In this document: positions 53,816 to 63,105 of the stretch, piece after piece
How the letters are laid out: the number at the start of each line of letters is the position of its first letter
Numbering within the stretch: the first letter of the stretch is position 1
Assembly (NCBI RefSeq): GCF_001293645.1
Contig: NZ_LBMD01000003.1
Coordinates: forward strand, 232,331-296,330
From: Bacillus sp. CHD6a
Lineage (GTDB): Bacteria; Bacillota; Bacilli; Bacillales; Bacillaceae_I
Length of the DNA stretch: 64,000 nt
Reading direction: 5' to 3'
Translations under genes and position numbers: made by a program
The notes under the pieces: generated by a model
Told to the model about the DNA's origin: nothing
The model's database searches: none
The model's input: only the letters and a program-made list of their open reading frames with translations

Positions 53816-54670
53816 TTACGTCTCGTACGTATAAAATCCACGGCCAGTCTTGCGGCCCAGCCAACCAGCTTTTACATATTTTCTTAACAACGGACACGGA
53901 CGATATTTGTCATCACCAAAGCCTTCATGCAACGTTTCCATAATGTACAGACATGTATCAAGCCCAATAAAATCTGCTAGCGTCAACGGCCCCATCGGAT
54001 GGTTCATGCCAAGTTTCATGACTTCATCAATTGCTTCCGGTGTTGCCACGCCTTCATACACCGTGAAAATGGCTTCATTGATCATCGGCATCAACACACG
54101 GTTAGAAACGAATCCCGGAAAATCGTTCACTTCCACCGGTACCTTGGATAGCTTTTTCGTCATATCTTCAATTGCGCCATACACTTCGTCTGCTGTCTGC
54201 AAACCGCGAATGATTTCTACCAGTTTCATCACAGGTACAGGATTCATAAAGTGCATCCCAATTACCTTTTCCGGTCTAGACGTTGCTGCAGCAATCTCCG
54301 TGATTGGAAGTGAAGATGTATTGGTCGCTAAAATGGTGTGATCCGGAGCGTGTTGATCAAGCTCTGCGAAAATTTTCTTTTTGATGTCCATGTTTTCCAC
54401 TGCCGCTTCGATGACGATGTCGACATGTTTGGCATCTTCAAGGGTAGTGGTTGACTTTAGGCGACCAAGTACAGCTGCTTTCTCATCCTCTGTCATACGC
54501 CCTTTATCCACGGATCTGCTCAAATTTTTCGTAATGCCTGCAAGCCCTCGCTCCAAAAATTCCTGCTTCAAATCATTCATATATACGTCATACCCTGCCA
54601 TCGCACAAACCTGCGCGATGCCTGAGCCCATCTGTCCTGCTCCAATTACCATTACTTTTTGAATTGTCAT
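53816..54670 (-). CDS. hbd: 3-hydroxybutyryl-CoA dehydrogenase
   Basis: A 284-residue NAD(P)-dependent enzyme that oxidises (S)-3-hydroxyacyl-CoA. Rossmann motif [14 protein letters not shown] (about residues 8-21), [14 protein letters not shown], the catalytic His in [16 protein letters not shown] and the C-terminal 3HCDH domain ([16 protein letters not shown]) are intact. It lies between the thiolase and acyl-CoA dehydrogenase. Confidence 0.94.
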   Translation of the reverse strand: MTIQKVMVIGAGQMGSGIAQVCAMAGYDVYMNDLKQEFLERGLAGITKNLSRSVDKGRMTEDEKAAVLGRLKSTTTLEDAKHVDIVIEAAVENMDIKKKIFAELDQHAPDHTILATNTSSLPITEIAAATSRPEKVIGMHFMNPVPVMKLVEIIRGLQTADEVYGAIEDMTKKLSKVPVEVNDFPGFVSNRVLMPMINEAIFTVYEGVATPEAIDEVMKLGMNHPMGPLTLADFIGLDTCLYIMETLHEGFGDDKYRPCPLLRKYVKAGWLGRKTGRGFYTYET

Positions 54671-54697
54671 GTTCTGATTCCTCCTAAAAGTTTTCGC

Positions 54698-55876
54698 TTA
54701 TACTTGAATCAACATTGCATCGCCCTGTCCGCCGCCTGAGCAGATAGAAGCAATTCCAAGCCCGCCGCCGCGGCGCTTCAGTTCATGTATCAATGAAACG
54801 ATGATACGTGCTCCACTTGCCCCAATCGGATGTCCAAGTGCTACCGCTCCGCCGTTTACATTCACCTTCTCCAGATCCAGTCCTGCTAGATTGGCAGATG
54901 CAAGGGATACCGCTGCAAAAGCTTCGTTTATCTCAAAAAGGTCTATCTCTTCCAGCTTGGTTCCTGTTTTCTTTAAGAGTTCGGTGATGACTAGTCCCGG
55001 AGTTTTCGGGAAATCCTTTGCTTCCACTGCGATGGAGGCATGACCAAGAATGGTTGCAAGCACTTCTTTCCCTTCTTTTACAGCTCGGTCCTCGCTCATT
55101 AACACAAGCGCACTTGCTCCGTCATTCACGCCTGGCGCGTTTCCTGCGGTAATTGTTCCGTCATGGTCGAAAGCCGGTCTTAATGAAGCAAGTTTCTCTA
55201 TGGATGTATCTTTTCGAGGTGACTCATCCTTGCTAACAACAATCGGGTCCCCTTTTCGTTGCGGTACAGAAACTGGGACGATTTCATCTGTAAAATAACC
55301 CTTCTCTGTTGCTTCAATGGCACGCTGATGACTTCTGAAAGCCCATGCATCTTGGTCTTCACGGCTGATCTCCATTTCCTTTGCGACACTGTTTCCGTAG
55401 GTTCCCATGTGAACGCCTGTGAAGGTACACGTAAGTCCGTCATGCACCATCATGTCTTGTACGGTGCTGTCCCCCATGCGAAGTCCCCATCTTGCTTTTG
55501 GAAGCATGTATGGCGCGTTGCTCATGGATTCCATTCCACCTGCGACGATGACTTCTTCTTCACCGGAACGGATTAGGATGTCGCCTAGTGTGACGCTGCG
55601 CATGCCGGATGCGCATACTTTGTTAATGGTTTCGGTGCGCACTTCCCATGGCAGGCCTGCTTTTTGGGAGGCTTGGCGGGATGGAAGTTGACCTTGGCCG
55701 CCTTGAAGGACGGTGCCCATGATGACTTCGCCTACTTGGTCACCGGATAGGTTTGCTCTGTTTAGTGCTTCTTTGATGGCAACTGCTCCTAGGTCTGAGG
55801 CTGATAGGGTGCTTAATCCTCCTGCGAAACGGCCGATTGGTGTGCGGACTCCACTAACGATTACTGTTTTTCCCAT
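54698..55876 (-). CDS. Acetyl-CoA C-acetyltransferase (thiolase)
   Basis: A 392-residue thiolase. The active-site Cys is in NKVCASGMRSV (about residue 88), the His in GGAVALGHPIGASGAR and the second Cys in SICSGGGQGDAM. It cleaves or forms acetoacetyl-CoA and is the first gene of the unit thiolase-hbd-acd-acd-tetR-icmF. Its 5' leader is about 340 nt and contains two R1 repeats between the promoter and the ATG. Confidence 0.94.
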   Translation of the reverse strand: MGKTVIVSGVRTPIGRFAGGLSTLSASDLGAVAIKEALNRANLSGDQVGEVIMGTVLQGGQGQLPSRQASQKAGLPWEVRTETINKVCASGMRSVTLGDILIRSGEEEVIVAGGMESMSNAPYMLPKARWGLRMGDSTVQDMMVHDGLTCTFTGVHMGTYGNSVAKEMEISREDQDAWAFRSHQRAIEATEKGYFTDEIVPVSVPQRKGDPIVVSKDESPRKDTSIEKLASLRPAFDHDGTITAGNAPGVNDGASALVLMSEDRAVKEGKEVLATILGHASIAVEAKDFPKTPGLVITELLKKTGTKLEEIDLFEINEAFAAVSLASANLAGLDLEKVNVNGGAVALGHPIGASGARIIVSLIHELKRRGGGLGIASICSGGGQGDAMLIQV

Positions 55877-55919
55877 GGGTGATTTCCTCCTTTTTATTTA
55901 GAAAAAATTTGCGCTTACT

Positions 55920-56051
55920 CCCAGTTGCTTTGCGTTCCAGGTGTTCGCTTTCCGCGGGACGGTGTTTGAGCCTCCTCGGCTTCGCCTGTGGGGTCTCACC
56001 CAACCATTATCCCCCCGCAGGAGTCTCACACCTTGCACTCCAAGCAACTGG
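55920..56051 (+). repeat. R1 element in the thiolase leader, copy 1
   Basis: Full copy with changed but still paired termini: CCCAGTTGCTTTG / CAAGCAACTGGG. The compensating changes in both ends suggest pairing is under constraint. Confidence 0.85.
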
Positions 56052-56089
56052 GTAAGTTTTCATAACTTATATAATCTTTTTCACACCCT

Positions 56090-56216
56090 CATCGATTTCC
56101 GTTGCGGGGGTTCGCTTTCCACGGGCGGTCCGGAAGCCTCCTCACTTCGTTGCGGGGTCTTCCCTGTCCCTTCCTCCCGTAGGAGTCTCACCCCCTCCAC
56201 TACAATCAATAAGGGG
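56090..56216 (+). repeat. R1 element in the thiolase leader, copy 2
   Basis: Starts ATCGATTTCCGTTG, ends CTACAATCAATAAGG; internal blocks GGTTCGCTTTCC, GCCTCCTCACTTCG and TAGGAGTCTCACC. It ends 2 bp from the -10 box of the thiolase promoter. Confidence 0.8.
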
Positions 56217-56218
56217 AT

Positions 56219-56248
56219 ATTCTACAAACAATTTGTTACCGCTTACAA
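56219..56248 (-). promoter_or_regulatory. Candidate thiolase operon promoter
   Basis: TTGTAA (56243-56248), 18-bp spacer, TAGAAT (56219-56224) on the minus strand. An alternative -10 (AATAAT near 56250) is possible. The -35 is covered by the cre box. Confidence 0.5.
56234..56247. promoter_or_regulatory. Perfect cre box at the thiolase promoter
   Basis: TGTTACCGCTTACA, reverse TGTAAGCGGTAACA, fits TGTAANCGNTNACA at every defined position and overlaps the -35 hexamer. Confidence 0.65.
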
Positions 56249-56262
56249 TTATTATTCTTTTA

Positions 56263-56284
56263 AAACTGAACGGTCGCTCAGTTT
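56263..56284. promoter_or_regulatory. TetR/FadR-type operator upstream of thiolase
   Basis: AAACTGAACGGTCGCTCAG followed by TTT: 18 of 22 positions are palindromic. The half-site ACTGA(A)YG is the same as in the palindrome at fadF (58754). Confidence 0.6.
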
Positions 56285-56360
56285 TGGTGAAAAGCATATG
56301 GTGCACGCAGTAGACTACGTACACCTTGTATGCTGGTTCTATTATTTTATTAGTATCTTA

Positions 56361-56489
56361 GCTGGTGATTGGAGCATAGGGCGCAGACTCCGACGGGAAG
56401 TAGCGTATAGTGGAGACCCCGCGGGCTTGCCGAGGAGGTTCCACATGCGCCCTCTGGATAAGCGAAGCCCGATGCGTAAAATCAACAGC
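56361..56489 (-). repeat. R1 element, inverted copy at fadF 3' end
   Basis: Reverse-oriented copy: starts GCTGGTGATTGGAGC, ends AAATCAACAGC, with GGAGACCCCGCGGGC and GAGGAGGTTCC inside. It lies 22 bp past the fadF stop and faces the other two copies. Confidence 0.8.
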
Positions 56490-56510
56490 GGTGTTTAATC
56501 CATCTTCCTA

Positions 56511-58628
56511 TTAGGATACTAATTCTTGTTTTTCGCCGATGACGGAGCGCTCTAGTAGTTCCGCTACGTCGTATGTGCCGACGTTTTCTTCCACTTCTTT
56601 TGCTTTCGTTCCGTCAGAAAGCATAGTTAAGCAGTAAGGACAGCCGGAGCTGATGACGCTTGGTGCGACTTCGAGTGCTTGTTCGGTACGGGCGACGTTG
56701 ACGCGTGTGCCTGTGTCTTCTTCCATCCACATGAGTCCTCCGCCGGCTCCACAGCACATTCCCGTTTCGCGGCTGCGGTTCATTTCGACCACTTTGACGC
56801 CTGGGATGGCTTTCAGGATGTCACGAGGCGGCTCGTAGACTTCGTTGTATCTTCCGAGGTAGCAGGAATCGTGATACGTGATGGTTTCTTTTACCTCGTG
56901 TACTGGTGTCAGCTTACCTTCTTTTACAAGGTCGGCTAAGACTTCTGTATGGTGATAGACTTCGGCTTCCAGCCCGAAATCAGGGTACTCGTTTTTAAAA
57001 ATGTTGTAAGCGTGCGGGTCGATGGTGACGATTTTTTTGACTTCGTTTTTCTCGAATTCCGCAATATTGCTTGTTGCAAGCTCTTGGAATAAAAATTCGT
57101 TCCCTAGACGGCGCGGTGTATCTCCGGAGTTTTTCTCCTTGTTGCCGAGGATTGCGAATTTCACGCCAGCTTCGTTCAATAATTTTGCAAAAGAGATGGC
57201 GATTTTCTGAGAACGATTGTCGAAAGATCCCATGGACCCTACCCAGAACAGGTACTCAAACTCTTCGCCTGCTTTTTTCATTTCTTTTACCGTCGGAATG
57301 CTTACTTCTGGTGCTGCATCGCGCCAGTTTTCGCGTTCTTTACGGTTTAGCCCCCAAGGATTTCCTTGGCGTTCAATGTTGGTCATCGCGCGCTGTGCAT
57401 CGGCATCCATTTTTCCTTCTGTAAGAACCAAATAACGACGAAGGTCGATGATTTTATCCACATGCTCGTTCATTACCGGACATTGGTCCTCACAGTTACG
57501 ACAGGTCGTACATGCCCAGATCTCTTCTTCTGTGATAACATCGCCGATCAGGCTCGGACTGTATTCGATTGTTGCCGCGCTTTCTTGTGCCCCTTTTCCT
57601 GCAGCTCCCATCATGGCAAGCTGATTTCCGTGCGTGTTGTTGAACGCATATGTTGGTACCCAAGGGGATTTAGACGTAATGGCCGCTCCCTTGTCAGTCA
57701 GGTGATCACGAATTTTGATAATCAAATCCATCGGTGACAGCATTTTTCCTGTTCCTGTTGCCGGACACATGTTGGTACAGCGTCCACATTCTACACAGGC
57801 GTACATATCGATCAATTGGTATTGGGTGAAGTCTTCTACTTTTCCGACACCAAATGTTTCTTGTGTTTCGTCTTCAAAATTAATTTTCTCAAGCTTTCCT
57901 GGATTTGTTGTACGGTGGAAAAATACATTCGCAGGTCCTGCAATCAAATGAGCGTGCTTGGATTGCGGTACGTAAACCAGGAAGGTTAATAGGAATAACA
58001 GGTGAATCCACCAGCCGACATAGAATAATGCAATGGCAGCTGTTTCATTAATCCAGCTGAACATGAGTGCGAATAAGGATGCTACCGGCTCACTCCATGT
58101 TAAGCCATGGTCATGCCAGATAAGCCCCATTCCGTTTGAAAATAAAACAGAAAGCATCAATCCGCCGATAAATAGTAGGACAAGTCCTGATTTAAAGCCT
58201 CTTTTTAAACGGACTAACTTTTCCACATAGCGGCGGTGGAAGGCCCAAACAACTGCAACTAGAATCATTAGCGTTACTAACTCTTGGAAAAACGTAAAGG
58301 CTGGATATAATGGTCCAAGCGGCAAATGCGCGTTTGGAGCAAGCCCTTTGATAATCAAGTCCAGCGCCCCAAGCTGAACCATTAAAAAGCCATAGAAGAA
58401 CATGACATGGATAATCCCACTTTTCTTATCCTTCAATAATTTTTTCTGGCCAAAAACATTGACCCAAACTTTGTCTAATCGTTCTTTCACTTTGTTGTCG
58501 AATTCAACTTTTTTCCCAAGTTTGATGAATTGAATCCTTGTTCTGATTAAGTAAACAAATAGCGATAATGCGTAAGCGGTTACAATTATCGTTAAAATCC
58601 AATTGGCAATTAACAAACCGTTACTCAC
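56511..58628 (-). CDS. fadF: Fe-S oxidoreductase FadF (YwjF)
   Basis: A 705-residue membrane iron-sulfur protein, proposed to link acyl-CoA dehydrogenase/ETF electrons to quinone. Five to six N-terminal helices (about residues 1-230, NarI-like), then two [4Fe-4S] motifs (CVECGRCTNMCPATGTG and CTTCRNCEDQCPVMNEH) and two CCG domains (HDSCYLGRYNEVYEPP, ETGMCCGAGGGLMW). I chose GTG 58628 (VSNGLLIANWIL) with AAAGGAG upstream; that gives the length I recall for B. subtilis YwjF. It has its own promoter with an operator. Confidence 0.93.
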   Translation of the reverse strand: MSNGLLIANWILTIIVTAYALSLFVYLIRTRIQFIKLGKKVEFDNKVKERLDKVWVNVFGQKKLLKDKKSGIIHVMFFYGFLMVQLGALDLIIKGLAPNAHLPLGPLYPAFTFFQELVTLMILVAVVWAFHRRYVEKLVRLKRGFKSGLVLLFIGGLMLSVLFSNGMGLIWHDHGLTWSEPVASLFALMFSWINETAAIALFYVGWWIHLLFLLTFLVYVPQSKHAHLIAGPANVFFHRTTNPGKLEKINFEDETQETFGVGKVEDFTQYQLIDMYACVECGRCTNMCPATGTGKMLSPMDLIIKIRDHLTDKGAAITSKSPWVPTYAFNNTHGNQLAMMGAAGKGAQESAATIEYSPSLIGDVITEEEIWACTTCRNCEDQCPVMNEHVDKIIDLRRYLVLTEGKMDADAQRAMTNIERQGNPWGLNRKERENWRDAAPEVSIPTVKEMKKAGEEFEYLFWVGSMGSFDNRSQKIAISFAKLLNEAGVKFAILGNKEKNSGDTPRRLGNEFLFQELATSNIAEFEKNEVKKIVTIDPHAYNIFKNEYPDFGLEAEVYHHTEVLADLVKEGKLTPVHEVKETITYHDSCYLGRYNEVYEPPRDILKAIPGVKVVEMNRSRETGMCCGAGGGLMWMEEDTGTRVNVARTEQALEVAPSVISSGCPYCLTMLSDGTKAKEVEENVGTYDVAELLERSVIGEKQELVS

Positions 58629-58745
58629 ATCTCCCACTCCTTTCGTGTCCCCTTTTACTGTTGGCCGTTTACGTGTTTTTTTTCTACGAAAGAGCCTCAA
58701 TGTTTGGAAAGAATATAATTTTCAGAACTTTAGTAATTTACCTAT

Positions 58746-58774
58746 ATCTTATAACTGAATGAGCATTCAGTCAA
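58746..58774 (-). promoter_or_regulatory. fadF promoter
   Basis: TTGACT (58769-58774), 17-bp spacer, TAAGAT (58746-58751) on the minus strand, about 118 bp before the GTG start. The spacer holds the operator below. Confidence 0.65.
58754..58771. promoter_or_regulatory. FadR-like operator in the fadF promoter
   Basis: ACTGAATGAGCATTCAGT: perfect 8-bp inverted arms with a 2-bp centre. It overlaps the -35 and fills the spacer, so binding would block polymerase. It resembles the Bacillus FadR site (TGAATGA...TCATTCA) and shares half-sites with 56263-56284. Confidence 0.7.
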
Positions 58775-58894
58775 CACATTTAGTTTAAATATTGGCTTTA
58801 TTTTTCGACGAATTAGGGTATGGGTAATTAGTTATAGGATAAGAACGCAGGAATACGTAAAAACTAAATGGACGTGTTTTTGGGAGGGAAAAGG

Positions 58895-60100
58895 ATGGAG
58901 ATTGCATTATTCATTATCGGGGCGATTGTACTTGTGTTTGCTTGGTTGGCACTTGATTTATATCTCGGGAGAAAAAAGCATTTGAAAGAAATTAAAAGGT
59001 TGAAGTTTCCGAAAAGGCAGAGTGAGATTCTCCTCTATGCTGATGGCAACTTGCTGTATAAGGATTTATTTCACGATATGCGTCATGCCACCAATCACAT
59101 TCATTCCCTCTTTTACATGGTAAGAAACGATCATGCGAGCAATGAATTTCTGTCCATTTTAAAAGATAAAGCTGATCAGGGGTTGGAGGTTCGTCTCCTT
59201 CTTGATTATTTCGGATCTTTTGATGTAAAAAAAGAAACAATAAAAGACCTTGAACAGCACGGTATCGAAGTAGAGGTTTATCATAAGCCTGCATTCCCAT
59301 TCTTTTTTTTCAGTATTAATCAGCGAAACCACCGCAAAATTACAGTGATTGACGGGAAAATCGGATTTGTTGGTGGATTCAATATTGGAAAAGAATATTT
59401 GGGGCAGGATCCGGAGTTTGGTGTTTGGCGCGATTACCACTTGAAAATTGAGGGGGAAGGTGTTCAGGACCTTCAGTCTCAGTTTATCCAGAACTGGGAG
59501 CAAGCCGGCGATCTTCCATCTAGTGAGTGGGGTAAAAGGTATTATCCGGAGCTTCGGAAAGGACCCATCACACACAAACTCGTACCAACGAATGGCGGCC
59601 ATTTGACGGAAACGTTTTTTAAACTAATTCAAAAAGCGGAAACATCCATCATCATTTGTACTCCCTACTTTATACCAAGTGAACCATTGTTGGATGAGTT
59701 ACTAGACGCTATCGGCCGCGGCGTAAAGGTAACAATACTTGTACCTGCAAAAGCGGACCATGCGCTGGTGATGGATGCTGCGTTCCCTTATTTCGCAACG
59801 CTTATTGAAGCAGGTGCCGAAGTTTATCGCTTCTATCTTGGGTTTTATCATGCGAAAGTTCTCGTGATTGATGACCACACTTGTGATATTGGGACTGCCA
59901 ACTTTGATAAACGCAGCCTCTTTTTGAACAATGAAATAAATTGTTTAATTTTTGATAAAGAGTTTGTGCACAAGACCGTTCAGGAGATTCATAAGGACAT
60001 GCACAATTCGGAGAAGTTGACGCTTGAGTTTATCCGAAACAGAACTTGGATGGATAAAGGAAAAGAAAAGCTTTCCAAGATTATTGCGCCGTTGTTGTAA
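58895..60100 (+). CDS. cls: Cardiolipin synthase (PLD family)
   Basis: A 401-residue phospholipase-D-type enzyme (YwjE) that joins two phosphatidylglycerols. One N-terminal helix (IALFIIGAIVLVFAWLALDL) is followed by two HKD motifs: HRKITVIDGKIGFVGG (about residue 150) and YHAKVLVIDDHTCDIG (about 322). ATG 58895 has GGGAGGG at 8 nt. It is shorter than ClsA (about 480), which usually has two helices. Divergent from fadF. Confidence 0.93.
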   Translation: MEIALFIIGAIVLVFAWLALDLYLGRKKHLKEIKRLKFPKRQSEILLYADGNLLYKDLFHDMRHATNHIHSLFYMVRNDHASNEFLSILKDKADQGLEVRLLLDYFGSFDVKKETIKDLEQHGIEVEVYHKPAFPFFFFSINQRNHRKITVIDGKIGFVGGFNIGKEYLGQDPEFGVWRDYHLKIEGEGVQDLQSQFIQNWEQAGDLPSSEWGKRYYPELRKGPITHKLVPTNGGHLTETFFKLIQKAETSIIICTPYFIPSEPLLDELLDAIGRGVKVTILVPAKADHALVMDAAFPYFATLIEAGAEVYRFYLGFYHAKVLVIDDHTCDIGTANFDKRSLFLNNEINCLIFDKEFVHKTVQEIHKDMHNSEKLTLEFIRNRTWMDKGKEKLSKIIAPLL

Positions 60101-60139
60101 GATGTGGCATGGTAAGCTGTTGAAAAGGAGTCTGGTGTT

Positions 60140-61093
60140 ATGCGTATTCGCTTTGGTTTTGTATCACAGTCTTGGACGTTGTGGGAGGCATCCCCTGCCC
60201 GCTCGTTAACCTATACTCGGTATAAGCAGTTGAGTGATGCGGAAAAAAAAGACAAGTTATTGGCCGTCACCCGTGAAAATTTACGGAACACTTTGAGGAC
60301 GATCTATTTTTGCATCGCACATGAAATTCAAGTCTTCCGCTTTTCCTCCTCCATCGTTCCGCTTGCCACCCATCCTGATGTAAAATTGGACTTTGTTCGT
60401 GAGTTCGGTGATGAATTTAAGGAGATTGGCGACTTGGTCAAGCGGTATGGCATGCGTTCAAGTTTCCACCCCAACCAATTCACATTGTTTACGAGTGATA
60501 AACCGCATATTACTGAAAATGCGGTGATTGATATGGTGTACCATTATGAAATGTTGAAAGCAATGGGGTTAGAGGATGAGGGTACGATCAATATTCATGT
60601 TGGTGGTGCTTATGGAAACAAAGAGCTTGCAGTGGAGAGGTTTCGTGAGAATATTATGTCGTTACCAAATGAGGTAAGGGCACGGATGACGCTGGAGAAC
60701 GATGATAAGACTTACACAACAGAGGAAACATTGGTATTGTGCGAGGAGCTTGGGATTCCGCTTGCATTCGATTACCATCATGAGTATGCTAATCCAAGTT
60801 CTGTGTCATGGGAGGAATTGTTGCCACGTGTATATGGAACGTGGCAAGACATTGGCATCATTCCCAAGGTACATATCTCCTCCCCTATATCGGAAAAGAA
60901 ATTGAGACACCATGCGGACTTTGTCGATCTGCAATTTATCATGGAATTTTTGAAAGTGGCAGTCGACATGGGGCAGGATGTGGACTTTATGGTAGAAGCA
61001 AAACGAAAAGATGAAGCCGCACTGCAACTATGCGAAGAAATTGCCAAAATTCGAGGCGTGAAACGTTTGAATGGCGGCGCGGTGGAGTGGTGA
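60140..61093 (+). CDS. uvsE: UV DNA damage endonuclease UvsE
   Basis: A 317-residue UvdE-type endonuclease (YwjD) that nicks 5' of UV photoproducts. The TIM-barrel fold and metal ligands are represented by FRFSSSIVPLATHPDV, SSFHPNQFTLFTS, NIHVGGAYGNKELAVERF, TLENDDKTYTTEETL and DYHHEYANP. GGAG lies upstream of the ATG, 40 bp after cls, so the two form an operon. The 3' terminator is built from an R2 element. Confidence 0.94.
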   Translation: MRIRFGFVSQSWTLWEASPARSLTYTRYKQLSDAEKKDKLLAVTRENLRNTLRTIYFCIAHEIQVFRFSSSIVPLATHPDVKLDFVREFGDEFKEIGDLVKRYGMRSSFHPNQFTLFTSDKPHITENAVIDMVYHYEMLKAMGLEDEGTINIHVGGAYGNKELAVERFRENIMSLPNEVRARMTLENDDKTYTTEETLVLCEELGIPLAFDYHHEYANPSSVSWEELLPRVYGTWQDIGIIPKVHISSPISEKKLRHHADFVDLQFIMEFLKVAVDMGQDVDFMVEAKRKDEAALQLCEEIAKIRGVKRLNGGAVEW

Positions 61094-61109
61094 AGAGATA
61101 AAGAAGTAA

Positions 61110-61166
61110 AGAGGGGTCTGACCCTCACCGCTCTAAAGCGGTGAAGGATCAGCCCCCTCTCTTTTT
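61110..61166. terminator. uvsE/xapX terminator made from an R2 element
   Basis: A long hairpin: AGAGGGG and CCCCTCT close it, TCACCGCT / AGCGGTGA forms the inner stem, followed by CTTTTT on plus. The 5' side is GGGGTCTGACCC, the core of the R2 repeat. It serves convergent uvsE and xapX; its end touches the xapX stop codon. Confidence 0.75.
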
Positions 61167-61341
61167 AGTTGCTTGATTGAAAGATAGGTGCTACCCAGGT
61201 GAATAGGCGGTAGCCGAGGTATATACCGACGATTCCTACGATGCCGGAGAATACTGGCGGTGCTGGGATTGGCAGGCGGAACAGCGCAAAGAGGAATCCT
61301 ACGACCATGCCTGTTGCCAGTGCTAATAAACTTTCTTTCAT
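61165..61341 (-). CDS. XapX-domain (DUF1427) small membrane protein
   Basis: A 58-residue protein translated from 61341: MKESLLALATGMVVGFLFAL, then FRLPIPAPPVFSGIVGIVG and IYLGYRLFTWVAP. The RLPIPAPP motif and two helices define the XapX domain family (DUF1427); its function is unknown. AAGGGAG lies about 10 nt upstream of the ATG. It overlaps no other gene and converges with uvsE. Confidence 0.85.
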   Translation of the reverse strand: MKESLLALATGMVVGFLFALFRLPIPAPPVFSGIVGIVGIYLGYRLFTWVAPIFQSSN

Positions 61342-61387
61342 TGTTGAAAAACTCCCTTGTTGTTTTTATCTTATGTTGTTATTTTGG

Positions 61388-61430
61388 CCAAAAGAAAGCT
61401 CTCTACTCTTATTAATAGTAGAGAGCTTTT
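61388..61430 (-). terminator. Terminator of argS
   Basis: AAAGCTCTCTACT / AGTAGAGAGCTTT perfect 13-bp stem, TTTCTTTT on the minus strand, 5 bp past the argS stop. Confidence 0.85.
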
Positions 61431-61434
61431 GGTC

Positions 61435-63105
61435 TTACATTTTCTCTGGTGCTGAAACTCCAATCAACTTAAGTGCATCTTGAAGCGTGATTTGAACGGC
61501 TTTCATCAAACCAAGTCGTGCTCTGGATTTTTCTTGGTTGTCAGGGTCTAATACTTTTTCCGCATTATAGAAACTGTGAAGTGCGGAAGCAAGTTCAAAT
61601 GTATAGTTTGTAATACGGTGAGGGATGCGTTTTTCTGCCGCTTCCGCTACCGCAAGTGGGTATTCCCCAAGCTTTTTCAAAAGGTCAATCTCTTTTTCAG
61701 ACGAGATGTGTTCTAGCGCAAAGTCCCCTTCTAGGCTTAGAGCTTGCTCTCCCCCTTGACGAAGCATGCTGCAAATACGAGCGTGCGCATATTGTGCGTA
61801 GAATACAGGATTTTCATTGGATTGAGATACGGCTAAGTCCATATCAAAATCTAAATGCGTATCGCCTGAACGCATCGCAAAGAAATAACGTACCGCATCC
61901 AAGCCCACTTCTTCCATCAAGTCGCGCATGGTTACGGCTTTCCCCGTACGTTTACTCATTTTCATTTTTTCCCCGTTTTGGAAAAGGTGAACAAGCTGGA
62001 TGATCTCCACTTCGAGTGCATTTTTCCCGTATCCAAGCGCTTCAATAGCAGCCTTCATACGAGGGATATAGCCGTGATGGTCTGCTCCCCAGATATTGAT
62101 CAGCTTATCATGGCCACGTTTTAGTTTATCCTGATGGTACGCGATGTCAGGAGTTAAATACGTGTAAGATCCGTCATTTTTTATTAGTACACGGTTTTTG
62201 TCATCGCCGAATTCTGTAGAACGGAACCACGTTGCTCCTTCTTCTTCGTAGATGTGGCCCTGTTCACGAAGGGTTGCCATTGCATCGTCAATTTTCCCGT
62301 TATTATATAGCGAAGTTTCAGAGTACCAAACGTCAAAACGGACACGGAACTCTTCTAAGTCCTGTTGCAATTTTTTCATTTCGTATTTTAAGCCGTACTC
62401 ACGGAAAAAGCTGCGGCGGTCTTCTTCAGATTCATGGACGAAGCGGTCACCAAACTCTTCTGCGATTGCCTGGCCGATCCCAATGATGTCTTTTCCATGA
62501 TAGCCGTCTTCCGGCATTTCTTTGTCTTGGCCAAGTGCTTGGAAATAGCGTGCCTCAACAGAAAGTGCCAAGTTGTTAATTTGGTTACCCGCGTCGTTGA
62601 TGTAATATTCGCGTGTTACATCGTAGCCTGCCTTGTCGAGTACATTACATAGAGAATCTCCCACTGCCGCACCACGAGCATGTCCAAGGTGAAGGTCGCC
62701 TGTAGGATTTGCTGATACGAACTCGACATTAATTTTTTCCCCGTTTCCGACATTTGAACGACCATATTCGGAGCCTGCTTTTAGGATTGTCGGAATCAAG
62801 TCCGTAAGATAAGCATTGTTCATGTAAAAGTTGATGAATCCTGGTCCAGCAATATCGATTTTTTCGATAGATGCCTTTGATTGATCAAAATTTTTCACAA
62901 TTTCTTCCGCGATCATCCGTGGTGCTTTTTTCGCTACGCGTGCAAGCTGCATCGCCATGTTTGTGGAATAGTCCCCATTTGCTTTATCCTTTGGTGTTTC
63001 AAGCACAACAGCTGGAATTTGATCCTCTGTTGCCAAGCCTGCTTTAAGAACGGAAGCCTTAATTTCTTCTTTCAGGCGTTCTTGTACTTGTTCTACTATA
63101 TTCAT
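61435..63105 (-). CDS. argS: Arginyl-tRNA synthetase
   Basis: A 556-residue class I synthetase charging tRNA-Arg. N-terminal Arg_S domain, the HIGH-type [20 protein letters not shown] (about residues 130-149), the [15 protein letters not shown] loop region and the DALR anticodon-binding domain at the C-terminus are present. It overlaps ywiB by 4 nt, as in B. subtilis. No T-box is visible. Confidence 0.97.
   Translation of the reverse strand: MNIVEQVQERLKEEIKASVLKAGLATEDQIPAVVLETPKDKANGDYSTNMAMQLARVAKKAPRMIAEEIVKNFDQSKASIEKIDIAGPGFINFYMNNAYLTDLIPTILKAGSEYGRSNVGNGEKINVEFVSANPTGDLHLGHARGAAVGDSLCNVLDKAGYDVTREYYINDAGNQINNLALSVEARYFQALGQDKEMPEDGYHGKDIIGIGQAIAEEFGDRFVHESEEDRRSFFREYGLKYEMKKLQQDLEEFRVRFDVWYSETSLYNNGKIDDAMATLREQGHIYEEEGATWFRSTEFGDDKNRVLIKNDGSYTYLTPDIAYHQDKLKRGHDKLINIWGADHHGYIPRMKAAIEALGYGKNALEVEIIQLVHLFQNGEKMKMSKRTGKAVTMRDLMEEVGLDAVRYFFAMRSGDTHLDFDMDLAVSQSNENPVFYAQYAHARICSMLRQGGEQALSLEGDFALEHISSEKEIDLLKKLGEYPLAVAEAAEKRIPHRITNYTFELASALHSFYNAEKVLDPDNQEKSRARLGLMKAVQITLQDALKLIGVSAPEKM

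Noticed and set aside
55941..56498. Plus-strand frame of 185 codons
   Set aside because: It runs through three R1 repeats and the thiolase control region; the repeat happens to lack stops in this frame.
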